Origin: Clostridium aciditolerans
GTDB lineage: Bacteria > Bacillota > Clostridia > Clostridiales > Clostridiaceae
Assembly (NCBI RefSeq): GCF_016316925.1
Contig: NZ_JAEEGB010000015.1
Span: 153,499 to 217,498 of the forward strand
Direction of reading: 5' to 3'
DNA length: 64,000 nt
A program made the translations under genes and the position numbers. Of this stretch, positions 47,665 to 56,070 are shown one piece after another; position 1 is the first letter of the stretch, and each line of letters opens with the position of its first letter. The notes beneath the pieces were generated by a model. That model searched no databases. It was not told where the DNA came from and saw only the letters and a program-made list of their open reading frames with translations.

Positions 47665-49050
47665 TTATTTTTTATTTAAGAATTCATCAATAGCATTAGC
47701 AGCTTTTTTACCTGCTCCCATTGCAAGTATAACTGTAGCAGCTCCTGTTACAGCATCTCCTCCAGCATATACTCCTGATCTTGATGTAAGTCCAGTTTCT
47801 TCTTCTGCCACTATACACTTATGTTTATTTATTTCTAAGCCCTTTGTAGTTGAAGATATCAATGGATTTGGTGATGTTCCAAGTGACATTATCACAGTGT
47901 CAACATCTAATATGAACTCTGAGCCTTCTACAACAACAGGCTTTCTTCTTCCTGATGCATCTGGTTCACCTAATTCCATTTTTACGCACTTCATACCTTT
48001 AACCCATCCATTTTCATCACCTATGATTTCTGTAGGGTTTGTAAGGATGTCTAGTATTACTCCTTCTTCCTTTGCATGATGTACTTCTTCTACTCTAGCT
48101 GGAAGTTCTGCTTCTGATCTTCTATAAACTATATGAACTTCTGCTCCAAGTCTTAATGCAGTTCTAGCAGCATCCATAGCAACGTTTCCGCCACCAACTA
48201 CAGCTACCTTTTGACCTACTCTTATAGGTGTATCATAATCTTCTTTGAATGCTTTCATTAGATTGTTTCTTGTTAGGAATTCATTAGCTGAGAATACTCC
48301 ATTTAAGTTTTCTCCTGGTATTCCCATAAACTTAGGAAGTCCTGCACCTGATCCAATAAATACTGCATCAAAGCCTTCTTCCTCTACAAGTTGATCTATT
48401 GTAACAGTTCTGCCAACTATAACGTTAGTCTCTATCTTAACGCCTAACTTCTTAACATTCTCAACTTCGTGTTTAACAACTGTTTCTTTAGGAAGTCTGA
48501 ATTCTGGAATTCCATAAACTAAAACTCCACCTGCTTCATGTAATGCTTCAAATATAGTTACTTCATATCCTAACTTAGCAAGGTCTCCTGCACAAGTAAG
48601 TCCTGCAGGACCACTTCCTATTACAGCAACTTTTTTGCCGTTATTAGGCTTTCTATCTGAAAGATCTATATTGTTTTCTCTTGACCAATCAGCAACAAAT
48701 CTTTCAAGTTTACCTATAGCTACAGCATCTCCCTTTATACCAAGTACACATTTTCCTTCACATTGAGATTCCTGTGGACATACTCTTCCGCACACTGCTG
48801 GAAGTGCACTTGATTTAGCTATAATTTTAGCAGCTTCTTCGAAGTTTCCTTCCTTAACCTTTGATATAAACTCTGGGATGCTTATTGATACAGGACAGTC
48901 TCCTACACATTTAGGATTTTTACAATTTAAGCATCTTGATGCTTCTTCCATTGCCTCTTCGTTGGTGTATCCTAAACAAACTTCAGCAAAATTAGTACTT
49001 CTTTCTTTTGCATCTTGTTCTCTTATTGGTATCCTTTTCATTCTGTCCAT
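47665..49050 (-). CDS. nfnB: NfnB-like / glutamate synthase small-chain-type oxidoreductase
   Basis: The 461-residue flavoprotein has an N-terminal double [4Fe-4S] segment (CLNCKNPKCVGDCPV...CGRVCPQESQCEGKC) and two dinucleotide-binding folds (GSGPAGLTCAGDLAKLG, VVGGGNVAMDAARTALRLG). Alone it would be called GltD-like, but the preceding gene is the NfnA partner and overlaps it, so it is most likely NfnB of the electron-bifurcating NADH-dependent ferredoxin:NADP oxidoreductase, which supplies NADPH from NADH plus reduced ferredoxin. ATG overlaps the nfnA stop (TAATG). Confidence 0.92.
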   Translation of the reverse strand: MDRMKRIPIREQDAKERSTNFAEVCLGYTNEEAMEEASRCLNCKNPKCVGDCPVSISIPEFISKVKEGNFEEAAKIIAKSSALPAVCGRVCPQESQCEGKCVLGIKGDAVAIGKLERFVADWSRENNIDLSDRKPNNGKKVAVIGSGPAGLTCAGDLAKLGYEVTIFEALHEAGGVLVYGIPEFRLPKETVVKHEVENVKKLGVKIETNVIVGRTVTIDQLVEEEGFDAVFIGSGAGLPKFMGIPGENLNGVFSANEFLTRNNLMKAFKEDYDTPIRVGQKVAVVGGGNVAMDAARTALRLGAEVHIVYRRSEAELPARVEEVHHAKEEGVILDILTNPTEIIGDENGWVKGMKCVKMELGEPDASGRRKPVVVEGSEFILDVDTVIMSLGTSPNPLISSTTKGLEINKHKCIVAEEETGLTSRSGVYAGGDAVTGAATVILAMGAGKKAANAIDEFLNKK

Positions 49051-49940
49051 TATTTGTCACCTCCGCATCCACAGCCTTTTCCATGATGAGTGTCGCCTTC
49101 TACTTCTCTTAAAATTTTTCTTCCTTCTTCACTCTTATACATAGCTTGTCTTCTCATTGCTTCATCAAAATTTACTAGATGTCCGTCAAATTCTGGGCCA
49201 TCAACACAAGCAAATTTTACTTCGTCGCCAATTGTTACTCTACAAGCACCACACATTCCTGTTCCATCAACCATTATTGGATTTAAGCTTACTACAGTCT
49301 TAATTCCATACTCTTTTGTAAGCTTAGCAACAAATTTCATCATGATCATTGGTCCTATAGCTACCACGTGATCGTATTTCTTACCCTCATTATCTATAAG
49401 TTCTTTTAATAGGTTTGTAACAAGTCCCTTATATCCATAGCTTCCATCATCTGTAGCAACATATAAATGTTTACATACAGCCATCATTTCTTTTTCAAGT
49501 AATAAATATTCTTTTGATTTAGATCCAACGATAACGTCTACATCGATTCCATTTTCATGCAGCCATTTAACTTGTGGATACACTGGTGCTGTACCTACAC
49601 CGCCAGCTATAAAAATTATATTCTTTTTCTTTAATTCTTCTATATCTTCATGAACAAGGTCTGACGCTTGTCCTAATGGTCCTACAAAATCTGCAAAATC
49701 TTGACCTTTTTCATATTCAGCCATTCTCTTAGTAGAATCACCAAGTGTTTGGAATACTATAGTTACAGTTCCCTTTTCTGCATCATAGTCGCAGATTGTT
49801 AAAGGTACTCTCTCTCCTCTTTCATCCATCTTTACTATAACAAATTGTCCAGGATAACATGATTTCGCAACTCTTGGAGCTTCTACATCCATTAGATAAA
49901 TGTTTGGCGCCAGTAATCTTTTGTCTACAATTTTGTACAT
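49050..49940 (-). CDS. nfnA: NfnA-like FAD/[2Fe-2S] oxidoreductase subunit
   Basis: This 296-residue ferredoxin-NADP reductase-type protein has FAD and NAD domains (ERVPLTICDYD, IFIAGGVGTAPVYPQVKWLHE) and a PyrK-like [2Fe-2S] motif (DGTGMCGACRVTIGDEVKFACVDGPEFDGH). The C terminus is His/Cys/Gly-rich (THHGKGCGCGG). Together with NfnB it forms the NfnAB complex. GGAGGGG precedes ATG, and an extended -10 lies at 49999-50004. Confidence 0.92.
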   Translation of the reverse strand: MYKIVDKRLLAPNIYLMDVEAPRVAKSCYPGQFVIVKMDERGERVPLTICDYDAEKGTVTIVFQTLGDSTKRMAEYEKGQDFADFVGPLGQASDLVHEDIEELKKKNIIFIAGGVGTAPVYPQVKWLHENGIDVDVIVGSKSKEYLLLEKEMMAVCKHLYVATDDGSYGYKGLVTNLLKELIDNEGKKYDHVVAIGPMIMMKFVAKLTKEYGIKTVVSLNPIMVDGTGMCGACRVTIGDEVKFACVDGPEFDGHLVNFDEAMRRQAMYKSEEGRKILREVEGDTHHGKGCGCGGDK

Positions 49941-49998
49941 TTCTATTCCCCTCCGTAAAATAAGTTTAATATATTAATCGCACTCTCATCCCCACTTC

Positions 49999-50004
49999 AT
50001 TATA
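49999..50004 (-). promoter_or_regulatory. Extended -10 upstream of nfnA
   Basis: On the minus strand TGTTATAAT, 59 bases before the nfnA start, with no strong -35. Confidence 0.45.
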
Positions 50005-50128
50005 ACATATTAAATTTATTTTTGTATAACTAATCGATAATTTGTATAAATTTATATAAAAATCTATATAAAAATCTAAAATTGAGGGAATATAATGTAT
50101 TAAATTTATAATTTTTTCAAGAAAAAAT

Positions 50129-50593
50129 CTAAGCCCATTCTGCATCTTTAAAGTCTATTGTTTCTCTAAAAATAATTCTTGGAGTCCCTAAATACCTAGC
50201 TATTTCCGTGGCAATTTCTTCACCACTATCTTCTATAACTTGTTTTGAAATAAATACTATATCATAATTTGATTTTTTTATTTTTGCAGCTAATATACTT
50301 AATATAGATACTTCTCCTGCTCCAGCTAAACTTTTATCTGATATGAGTATACCTTCATCTGCACCCATAGCTATTGCTTCCTCTAATACCGTTTCCGCAT
50401 GGAGAGTTTCCATACATATTACTGTAACTTTAGCGCCTCTATCTCTTTTCAATTCTAATGCCTTCTCTAGTATGCTTTCACTCTGTGAATTAATTATAGG
50501 TAACCCACATCTCCTTATGGCAATTCCAGTTTTTGAATCTATTTTTACTTCCATTGCGTCTGACAACTGCTTCAAACAAACTACTATATTCAC
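50129..50593 (-). CDS. Short EtfB-like protein (N-terminal domain only)
   Basis: The 154-residue product aligns by eye to the first part of electron transfer flavoprotein beta subunits: MNIVVCLKQLSDAMEVKID, VICMETLHAETVLEEAIAMGADEGILISDK and the strand YDIVFISKQVIEDSGEEIATEIARYLGTPRI. Normal EtfB is about 260 residues, and here the C-terminal half including its conserved nucleotide-binding section is missing; no remnant is visible downstream. No EtfA partner adjoins. The start is GTG with GGGGGAGG nearby. A Rex-type site covers its promoter. It may be a specialised half-EtfB or a decayed gene. Confidence 0.75.
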   Translation of the reverse strand: MNIVVCLKQLSDAMEVKIDSKTGIAIRRCGLPIINSQSESILEKALELKRDRGAKVTVICMETLHAETVLEEAIAMGADEGILISDKSLAGAGEVSILSILAAKIKKSNYDIVFISKQVIEDSGEEIATEIARYLGTPRIIFRETIDFKDAEWA

Positions 50594-50654
50594 TTATATA
50601 ATCCTCCCCCATGATTTAACTGTCTTCGAATCTATTTTAATTTAAAATAAATTT

Positions 50655-50672
50655 TTGTTAATATTATAACAA
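50655..50672 (-). promoter_or_regulatory. Rex operator overlapping -10 of the EtfB-like gene
   Basis: TTGTTAatattATAACAA matches the Rex consensus TTGTTAA-N4-TTAACAA with one mismatch. On the minus strand it contains an extended -10 (TGTTATAAT, hexamer 50663-50668), 62 bases before the start codon. A high NADH/NAD ratio should relieve Rex repression. The rex gene is the next gene upstream. Confidence 0.8.
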
Positions 50673-50761
50673 ACGTTTACAAAAAATAATTGAAGCATAG
50701 ACCTCAATTACCATTATATACTCCCAATGTTATATATTTCAATATCGAATTTACAAATATG

Positions 50762-50794
50762 CAGAAAATTAGCGTATACTTATGCTAATTTCTG
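50762..50794 (-). other. Hairpin after rex
   Basis: cagaaaattagc and gctaatttctg pair with one bulge across a 10-base loop, 36 bases past the rex stop. There is no T-run, so termination is doubtful. Confidence 0.4.
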
Positions 50795-50828
50795 ATATTT
50801 ATAAATTAAAATTTTATATTTTTTTTAT

Positions 50829-51461
50829 TTATTCTATGTCATTTAGTAAACAACTAAGTGTAAGTAAACTATCACTTAGGTGTACGTTTTCAACCTTAAC
50901 GGTTTCTGGAACAACTAAGTCAATCGGGGCAAAGTTCCATATTCCTTTAACGCCATTTTTAACAAAAGTTTCACAAATTTTTTGAGCATTATTATTTGGA
51001 ACACATATTATTCCTATATCTGTTGGATTTTCTTTTAAATAATCACCTAGATAATCTATATCCTGTATTTCTATATCTCTTATTTTTAGTCCCATAAGCT
51101 TAGGATTTATATCAAAAATCCCGTCTAGCGTAAAACCTAATTTTTCAAATTGCGAATAGTTTGCTATTGCTTGACCTATATTTCCAGCTCCTACTATTAC
51201 TGTTTTATATTCTTTAGTAAGTCCCAATATTCCACTTATTTGGTTATATAATTCACCAACATTATAGCCATAACCTTGTTGTCCGAAATCTCCAAAACAA
51301 TTTAAGTCCTGTCTTATTTGCGATGCTGTAAAGCCTATTTTTTCACTTAACTCTTTTGAAGATATTCTATCTACATCATTTCTCATTAATTCTGCTAGAT
51401 ATCTATGATACTTAGGTAATCTTTTTATTACAGCCATTGATATATTTTTTTTCTTATCCAT
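50829..51461 (-). CDS. rex: Redox-sensing transcriptional repressor Rex
   Basis: Rex senses NADH/NAD and represses fermentation and hydrogen-related genes. The 210-residue protein has a winged-helix N terminus (RLPKYHRYLAELMRNDVDRISSKELSEKIGFTASQIRQDLNCFGDFGQQGYGY) shown here as the segments RLPKYHRYL and FTASQIRQDLNCFG, and a Rossmann domain with GAGNIGQAIANY. The start at 51461 is chosen because GGAGGTGC precedes it. It is the gene immediately before the Rex-operator-bearing EtfB-like gene. In many clostridia rex precedes crt-bcd-etfBA-hbd, which is absent here. Confidence 0.95.
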   Translation of the reverse strand: MDKKKNISMAVIKRLPKYHRYLAELMRNDVDRISSKELSEKIGFTASQIRQDLNCFGDFGQQGYGYNVGELYNQISGILGLTKEYKTVIVGAGNIGQAIANYSQFEKLGFTLDGIFDINPKLMGLKIRDIEIQDIDYLGDYLKENPTDIGIICVPNNNAQKICETFVKNGVKGIWNFAPIDLVVPETVKVENVHLSDSLLTLSCLLNDIE

Positions 51462-51785
51462 TCTGCACCTCCACTTGTATACCACAAATTAATATAATCC
51501 CTAAACACATTGTTTATATTTTATCATTTAACTATTACTTCATCCCACTTTTTATAGTATTATTTAATTATATAATATGTCAATAGTATATTTTTTATTT
51601 ATTACTATCTATTATTGTCTTTTTCTCATTTTTTTTGCTACCAAATCCTTTAATATAAATTTTAAATTAGTAAGTAATTCTTACGCAAAGCTATTATATT
51701 TAATTATTATGTTAAATTATCAAAATTAATCTACAAAAAAATCTTCAACCATAGTAAAATATTAATGGTTAAGGAAGGTGAACTT

Positions 51786-53699
51786 ATGGTAGTTTTAAGT
51801 TGTAAAGATATTAACAAAGGATTTGGAGTAGATGTTATACTTGAAAATGTTACTTTCAACATAAATGAGGGTGAAAGAGTTGGATTAATAGGCCCAAACG
51901 GTGCAGGAAAGTCTACACTTTTCAAAATTATCACTAATCAAATTGATTACGATAATGGAGAATTATTTATAGATAAAAATAAAACTTTAGGATATTTATC
52001 TCAACACCTTTCATTAGATTTTTCAAACACTATATATGATGAGCTTCTTACTGTTTTCGAAGATTTAATAAATTTAGAAAATAAATTAGAGAAGCTTGAG
52101 TTATTAATGAATGAACCTTATGACTCTAGCAAAGAAGAGTATCATAATAAGATAATTAAAGATTATACCACCTCCTCAGAGCTTTATCAAAACAGAGGTG
52201 GATATACTTACAAAGCCGAAATAAGTAGAGTATTAAAAGGTCTCGGATTTACAGAACAGGACTATAACAAGTCTATAGAAGTCTTAAGCGGAGGACAAAA
52301 AACTAGAGTTGCTCTTTGTAAACTTCTTTTAATAAAACCTGATATCTTATTATTAGATGAGCCTACAAATCACCTTGATTTAGATGCTATTGAATGGTTA
52401 GAGGAATACTTAAATGCATACAAAGGAACTATAATCATAATATCTCATGATAGATACTTTTTAGATGCCATAACAAATAAAACTTTCGAATTAATACACG
52501 GACATGTCAACTGTTATAATGGTAATTATACTTCTTATATTGATTTAAAACAGAAAAATTATGAAGTACAATTAAAAGCATATACTGTTCAGCAAGCAGA
52601 TATTAAAAGGCAAGAAGAGATAATTGAAAGATATAGGTCTTTCAACCGTGAAAAAAGTGTAAAAGCTGCAGAGAGCAGACAAAAAGCTCTAGATAAAATT
52701 GAAAGAATAAAAGCCCCCGATAAAGAAGAAAAATTAGGCAATGTAACCTTTGAAACTCAAATTAAAAGCGGTAACGATGTGTTGCATGTGGAAAATTTAA
52801 ATAAAAGCTTCGGAGATAAAACTTTATTCTATGATCTCAACTTTGATATTAAAAAGGGTGAAAAAGTAGCTCTTATAGGAGAAAATGGCAGAGGTAAAAC
52901 CACGCTATTTAAAATAATCATGGATGAAATTTCTCCAGATAAAGGTGTGTCATACCTTGGTAAAAATGTTTTTATAGGTTATTATGAGCAAGAGCAAGCT
53001 AATATAAATCCTGAGAATACTGTTATAGATGAGGTATGGAATGATTTCCCTGAACTAACTACAACTGAAATCAGAAATGCTTTAGCAGCTTTTCTTTTTA
53101 GAGGCGATGACGTTTTTAAAAGTGTATCTTCCTTAAGTGGAGGAGAGAAATGTAGAATCAATATATTAAAGCTTATGCTTTCTAAATCCAACTTTCTATT
53201 ATTAGATGAACCAACAAACCATCTTGATATAGTCTCTCGCGAAGCCTTAGAGGATGCCATTATGGGATACGATGGTACTGTTCTCGTAATATCCCACGAT
53301 AGATATTTTTTAAATAAGGTTATAGGCAAAATATATGAATTAAATGAAGATGGAGTTAGAGAATATTTAGGTAACTATAGTTACTATATAGAGAAAAAGA
53401 AGAATCCATTAAGGTTTCAATTGGAAGAAGAGAGTATTGGGAAAACAAAAACACAAATACAAAATGAAAAAAAGAAAAAAAGAGAAGCGGAAAAAGCAGA
53501 AAAAGAAAAAAAATTAAGAGTTAAAAATATAGAGACTGAGATTTCAAACCTAGAAAAATATATAGTAGAGTTACAAAATCAACTTTGTCTTGAAGATGTC
53601 TATTCAAATCCGGAAAAAAGCGAAAATATAAATAAACAACTATTAGACTCTCAAAATGATCTAGATGATTTATATGAAGAGTGGGAAGGCTTATTATAA
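51786..53699 (+). CDS. ABC-F family ATPase (ribosome-associated type)
   Basis: The 637-residue protein has two ABC domains without membrane segments. Walker A GPNGAGKST and GENGRGKTT, signatures LSGGQKTRVALCKLLL and LSGGEKCRINILKLML, and two LLLDEPTNHLD Walker B boxes are present. Between them lies the P-site tRNA interaction motif region (YEVQLKAYTVQQADIKRQEEII, RSFNREKSVKAAESRQKAL). A C-terminal basic coiled coil of about 80 residues follows. ABC-F proteins act on stalled ribosomes or protect against antibiotics; this sequence is most like YdiF/Uup-type housekeeping members. AAGGAAGGTGA precedes the chosen ATG. Confidence 0.9.
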   Translation: MVVLSCKDINKGFGVDVILENVTFNINEGERVGLIGPNGAGKSTLFKIITNQIDYDNGELFIDKNKTLGYLSQHLSLDFSNTIYDELLTVFEDLINLENKLEKLELLMNEPYDSSKEEYHNKIIKDYTTSSELYQNRGGYTYKAEISRVLKGLGFTEQDYNKSIEVLSGGQKTRVALCKLLLIKPDILLLDEPTNHLDLDAIEWLEEYLNAYKGTIIIISHDRYFLDAITNKTFELIHGHVNCYNGNYTSYIDLKQKNYEVQLKAYTVQQADIKRQEEIIERYRSFNREKSVKAAESRQKALDKIERIKAPDKEEKLGNVTFETQIKSGNDVLHVENLNKSFGDKTLFYDLNFDIKKGEKVALIGENGRGKTTLFKIIMDEISPDKGVSYLGKNVFIGYYEQEQANINPENTVIDEVWNDFPELTTTEIRNALAAFLFRGDDVFKSVSSLSGGEKCRINILKLMLSKSNFLLLDEPTNHLDIVSREALEDAIMGYDGTVLVISHDRYFLNKVIGKIYELNEDGVREYLGNYSYYIEKKKNPLRFQLEEESIGKTKTQIQNEKKKKREAEKAEKEKKLRVKNIETEISNLEKYIVELQNQLCLEDVYSNPEKSENINKQLLDSQNDLDDLYEEWEGLL

Positions 53700-53702
53700 A
53701 TC

Positions 53703-53738
53703 AAAAAACAGCTGATATCGTCAGCTGTTTTTTATTTT
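53703..53738. terminator. Bidirectional terminator
   Basis: A perfect 13-bp stem (aaaaaacagctga with tcagctgtttttt) and loop tatcg end the ABC-F gene and can also end the convergent receiver-like gene. Confidence 0.9.
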
Positions 53739-53769
53739 AAAGCTGTTTGATCTAGTCAACGTAATGCAC

Positions 53770-54339
53770 TTATTTACTAGTTTGCAATGTCTTACCACAA
53801 TAAGGACAAAACGAGAACCCCTGAGAAATTTCATCAAATTTCTGCCCACAAAATGGGCAAAATAAAAATCTAATTACTGATAGGCTCGATTTCTTATCTA
53901 GCGAAACATCTTCTTGTTTCCTATTGCTTTTATTAACTAATCTTTTGATTATTGTATCTACACTATTTCTTCTGACTTTAATATTATCACAATTTTTAGT
54001 GACCTTATCTAAAGTTTCAGATAGCCTGTCTTTATTTACTGGAGTATTAATAACTTCATCTACTTTATTTTCAATAAAATCCTCCAATTTTATTGAATCA
54101 CATGATGAAAGTAAACATATTATTTGGGAGTTCTCAGATTTAATTTTACTTATGAGTTTATCTCCTGTTGTGTTTTTCATAATTAAATTAGCTATAAGTA
54201 TATCTGGCTGAAACTTTCTTGTTTCAATTATAGCATCATATTCACTGGCAATTTTAACGCTATACCCAATGTCACTTAAGCAATCTTTCATAACTATACT
54301 CTCAAATTTACAATCATTAATAACGAGTATTTTTTTCAT
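53770..54339 (-). CDS. Degenerate receiver domain fused to a zinc ribbon
   Basis: Residues 1-118 have the receiver fold order (ILVINDC at strand 1; PDILIANLIM at strand 3; IICLLSS at strand 4). The phosphoacceptor Asp is replaced by N51 in IANLIM, and the usual Lys of KP after strand 5 is Thr (NTPVNK). N8-D9 of the acidic pair is partially kept. A basic linker leads to a C-terminal Cys4 zinc ribbon (CPFCG...CPYCGKTL). This suggests a phosphorylation-independent scaffold or nucleic-acid/protein-binding adaptor. The start at 54339 is preferred because GGTGG lies before it. No kinase is adjacent. Confidence 0.8.
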   Translation of the reverse strand: MKKILVINDCKFESIVMKDCLSDIGYSVKIASEYDAIIETRKFQPDILIANLIMKNTTGDKLISKIKSENSQIICLLSSCDSIKLEDFIENKVDEVINTPVNKDRLSETLDKVTKNCDNIKVRRNSVDTIIKRLVNKSNRKQEDVSLDKKSSLSVIRFLFCPFCGQKFDEISQGFSFCPYCGKTLQTSK

Positions 54340-54419
54340 GGTTTCACCACCATTTAACAATCTACTTCAATATGATTTTACCCTATAAATTCCTGTTTTT
54401 CAACCAATTTTGAGTATAT

Positions 54420-54460
54420 TTAGTTAATATGAGCACATTATCAGAGATATTATTAACTAA
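54420..54460. other. Inverted repeat in gap
   Basis: ttagttaata (54420-54429) and tattaactaa (54451-54460) form a perfect 10-bp stem with a 21-base loop; T5 follows on the plus strand. It lies 57 bases past the end of the thiamine-binding-type gene on the minus strand and could be its weak terminator. Confidence 0.4.
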
Positions 54461-54517
54461 TTTTTGATAGCCTGATTACAAATACAAAGCAAATTCTAAA
54501 GTTAAATATTTTTAAAT

Positions 54518-54808
54518 CTATTTTCTATATTTATTTATTTTTTCTTCCATTGTTATTCCCTGTGCTTTGTAATCTATTTTTACAACTGAGGCAACTCTTT
54601 CAGCTCCATTATTTATACATATTTCTTGAGCCTTTTTTACTATTTCCAAAAGTTCATCTAATTCGCCTTCCATTGTTGTTTCCATTGGCCCAACTTCATA
54701 TTTTATCCCACAAGAATCTATATATTCTATAACCCTATCCACTACGTGATATAAATTTTTTTCAGGAACCACAGGTAAAACCTGTAAACTAACATTTGCA
54801 ATTGCCAT
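54518..54808 (-). CDS. MTH1187/YqgV family thiamine-binding protein
   Basis: This 96-residue ferredoxin-like fold protein matches the DUF77 family: ANVSLQVLPVV, YEVGPMETTMEGELDELLEIVKKAQ and VASVVKIDYKAQGITMEEK. Members of the family bind thiamine or related compounds in crystals, but biochemical function remains unclear. AAGGAGGA precedes ATG. It follows the hemerythrin gene by 22 bases, so the two are probably one transcript. Confidence 0.9.
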   Translation of the reverse strand: MAIANVSLQVLPVVPEKNLYHVVDRVIEYIDSCGIKYEVGPMETTMEGELDELLEIVKKAQEICINNGAERVASVVKIDYKAQGITMEEKINKYRK

Positions 54809-54830
54809 ATTCTAAATCCTCCTTATTTTT

Positions 54831-55235
54831 TTATATTTTATCTCTTAAGAACTCTCCAAGCTTACTGTCTATTTCCGAAAGATGCGTAACAAATCCTTCT
54901 GATAAAAATTCATTAATTTCCACTAATTTAGTAATTGAAATGTGATTAGACCTAATCGTACTATCTAATAAATGAAGCTTACGTATAAATATATTATGTT
55001 TTTCTTTATGTGTTTCATAATCTGGATAAACATATTGGAGCATATATTCTTCTTCTTGTTTAAAATTCTCCTCAAGATATACCCTCAACAAATTAAATAA
55101 TTCATTAATCTCTTCAACAGATTTTCCTTCATTGCAGGCATCTTGAAATTTTCCAACTGTCTCAAAAATCATTCTATGTTGTTCATCAATTCTATCAATG
55201 CTTACTAATAATCTATCCGTAAACAAATGCACCAT
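54831..55235 (-). CDS. Bacteriohemerythrin-like protein with one altered iron ligand
   Basis: Hemerythrins bind O2 with a di-iron site in a four-helix bundle; in anaerobes they are proposed as oxygen sensors or scavengers. Here ligands H20, E61, H76, H80, H118 and D123 are at normal spacing, but the position of the second His (HF-x2-E motif) is N57 in ENFKQEE. The DNA codon is AAT. Length 134 is normal. Loss of one His should change or abolish O2 binding at one iron. It lies upstream of the thiamine-binding-type gene. Confidence 0.88.
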   Translation of the reverse strand: MVHLFTDRLLVSIDRIDEQHRMIFETVGKFQDACNEGKSVEEINELFNLLRVYLEENFKQEEEYMLQYVYPDYETHKEKHNIFIRKLHLLDSTIRSNHISITKLVEINEFLSEGFVTHLSEIDSKLGEFLRDKI

Positions 55236-55295
55236 AACTGTATTCTTCCTCCTACTTGAAAAGCTCCTTATATAAAATATTTTACAGAAAAATAA

Positions 55296-56063
55296 CTAAA
55301 TTCCAAGTAATTCTTTCAACTTTTTCACATTATTTCGACTTATCGGCACTTCTGATTCTTCCATGTCATTCATCACAAGTTTATAGGTACCATTAAACCA
55401 TGAATATAATTCTTTAATATTATCTATATTAACAAGATAACTTCTATGAGCTCTAAAAAAGTTTGTCTTTTCTTCTATTTGATGTAAGGTACACCCCACT
55501 AAAAAACTTTCATCTTTAGTTTTAACATAGGTTTTCTCACCTTCTATATAACAAAAATAAACATCCTTCAAATCAACTAATATAATTTTCCCTCTTCTTT
55601 CACAGGGTATCTTTTTTACTAGCTTTTCACCTTTATCAATCTTATTTATTATTTCATTTATAATATCAGGAAGTCTCTCTTCTGTGCTTATGATTTTTCG
55701 TTTGCTAACTAGTCTCTCAATAGTATTATTAATTCTTTTTTCATCAAAAGGTTTTAATATGTAATCTAATGCATTTACTTCAAATGCCTCTATAGCATGA
55801 TCCTCATAGGCAGTGACAAATATTATATCTATAGAATTGTCAAAGTTCTTTACCTGCTTAGCTAACTCAATGCCATTTTGAAGAGGCATATTTATGTCCA
55901 TAAATACTACATCAGGATGTACATCTTTTATCGCTTCCAAGCCATCTTTACCATCATAAGCTACTTTTTTAACATGTATATATTTATATTGAGATAGTAA
56001 ATATTTTAATTCTTCTGCTGCTGGTATTTCATCCTCTACAATAATGCATATTAATTTATCCAT
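55296..56063 (-). CDS. LytTR-family response regulator
   Basis: The 255-residue regulator has a receiver domain with phosphoacceptor D56 (VFMDINMPLQNG) and K104 (ILKPFDE), a linker, and a LytTR DNA-binding domain (KIILVDLKDVYFCYIEGEKTYVKT...FFRAHRSYLVNIDNI). It is 7 bases downstream of the LytS-type kinase gene. The pair is adjacent to two cstA transporter genes, mirroring BtsR/YpdB-type control of pyruvate or peptide uptake. DNA targets are not known; a LytTR-like half-site lies at 57796-57804. Confidence 0.93.
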   Translation of the reverse strand: MDKLICIIVEDEIPAAEELKYLLSQYKYIHVKKVAYDGKDGLEAIKDVHPDVVFMDINMPLQNGIELAKQVKNFDNSIDIIFVTAYEDHAIEAFEVNALDYILKPFDEKRINNTIERLVSKRKIISTEERLPDIINEIINKIDKGEKLVKKIPCERRGKIILVDLKDVYFCYIEGEKTYVKTKDESFLVGCTLHQIEEKTNFFRAHRSYLVNIDNIKELYSWFNGTYKLVMNDMEESEVPISRNNVKKLKELLGI

Positions 56064-56070
56064 TAAAAGT

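Noticed and set aside
46120-50780. 16-base sequence shared (inverted) between 46.12 kb and 50.77 kb (gaaaattagcgtatac)
   Set aside because: In a 64-kb AT-rich window several such matches are expected by chance, and flanks do not align.
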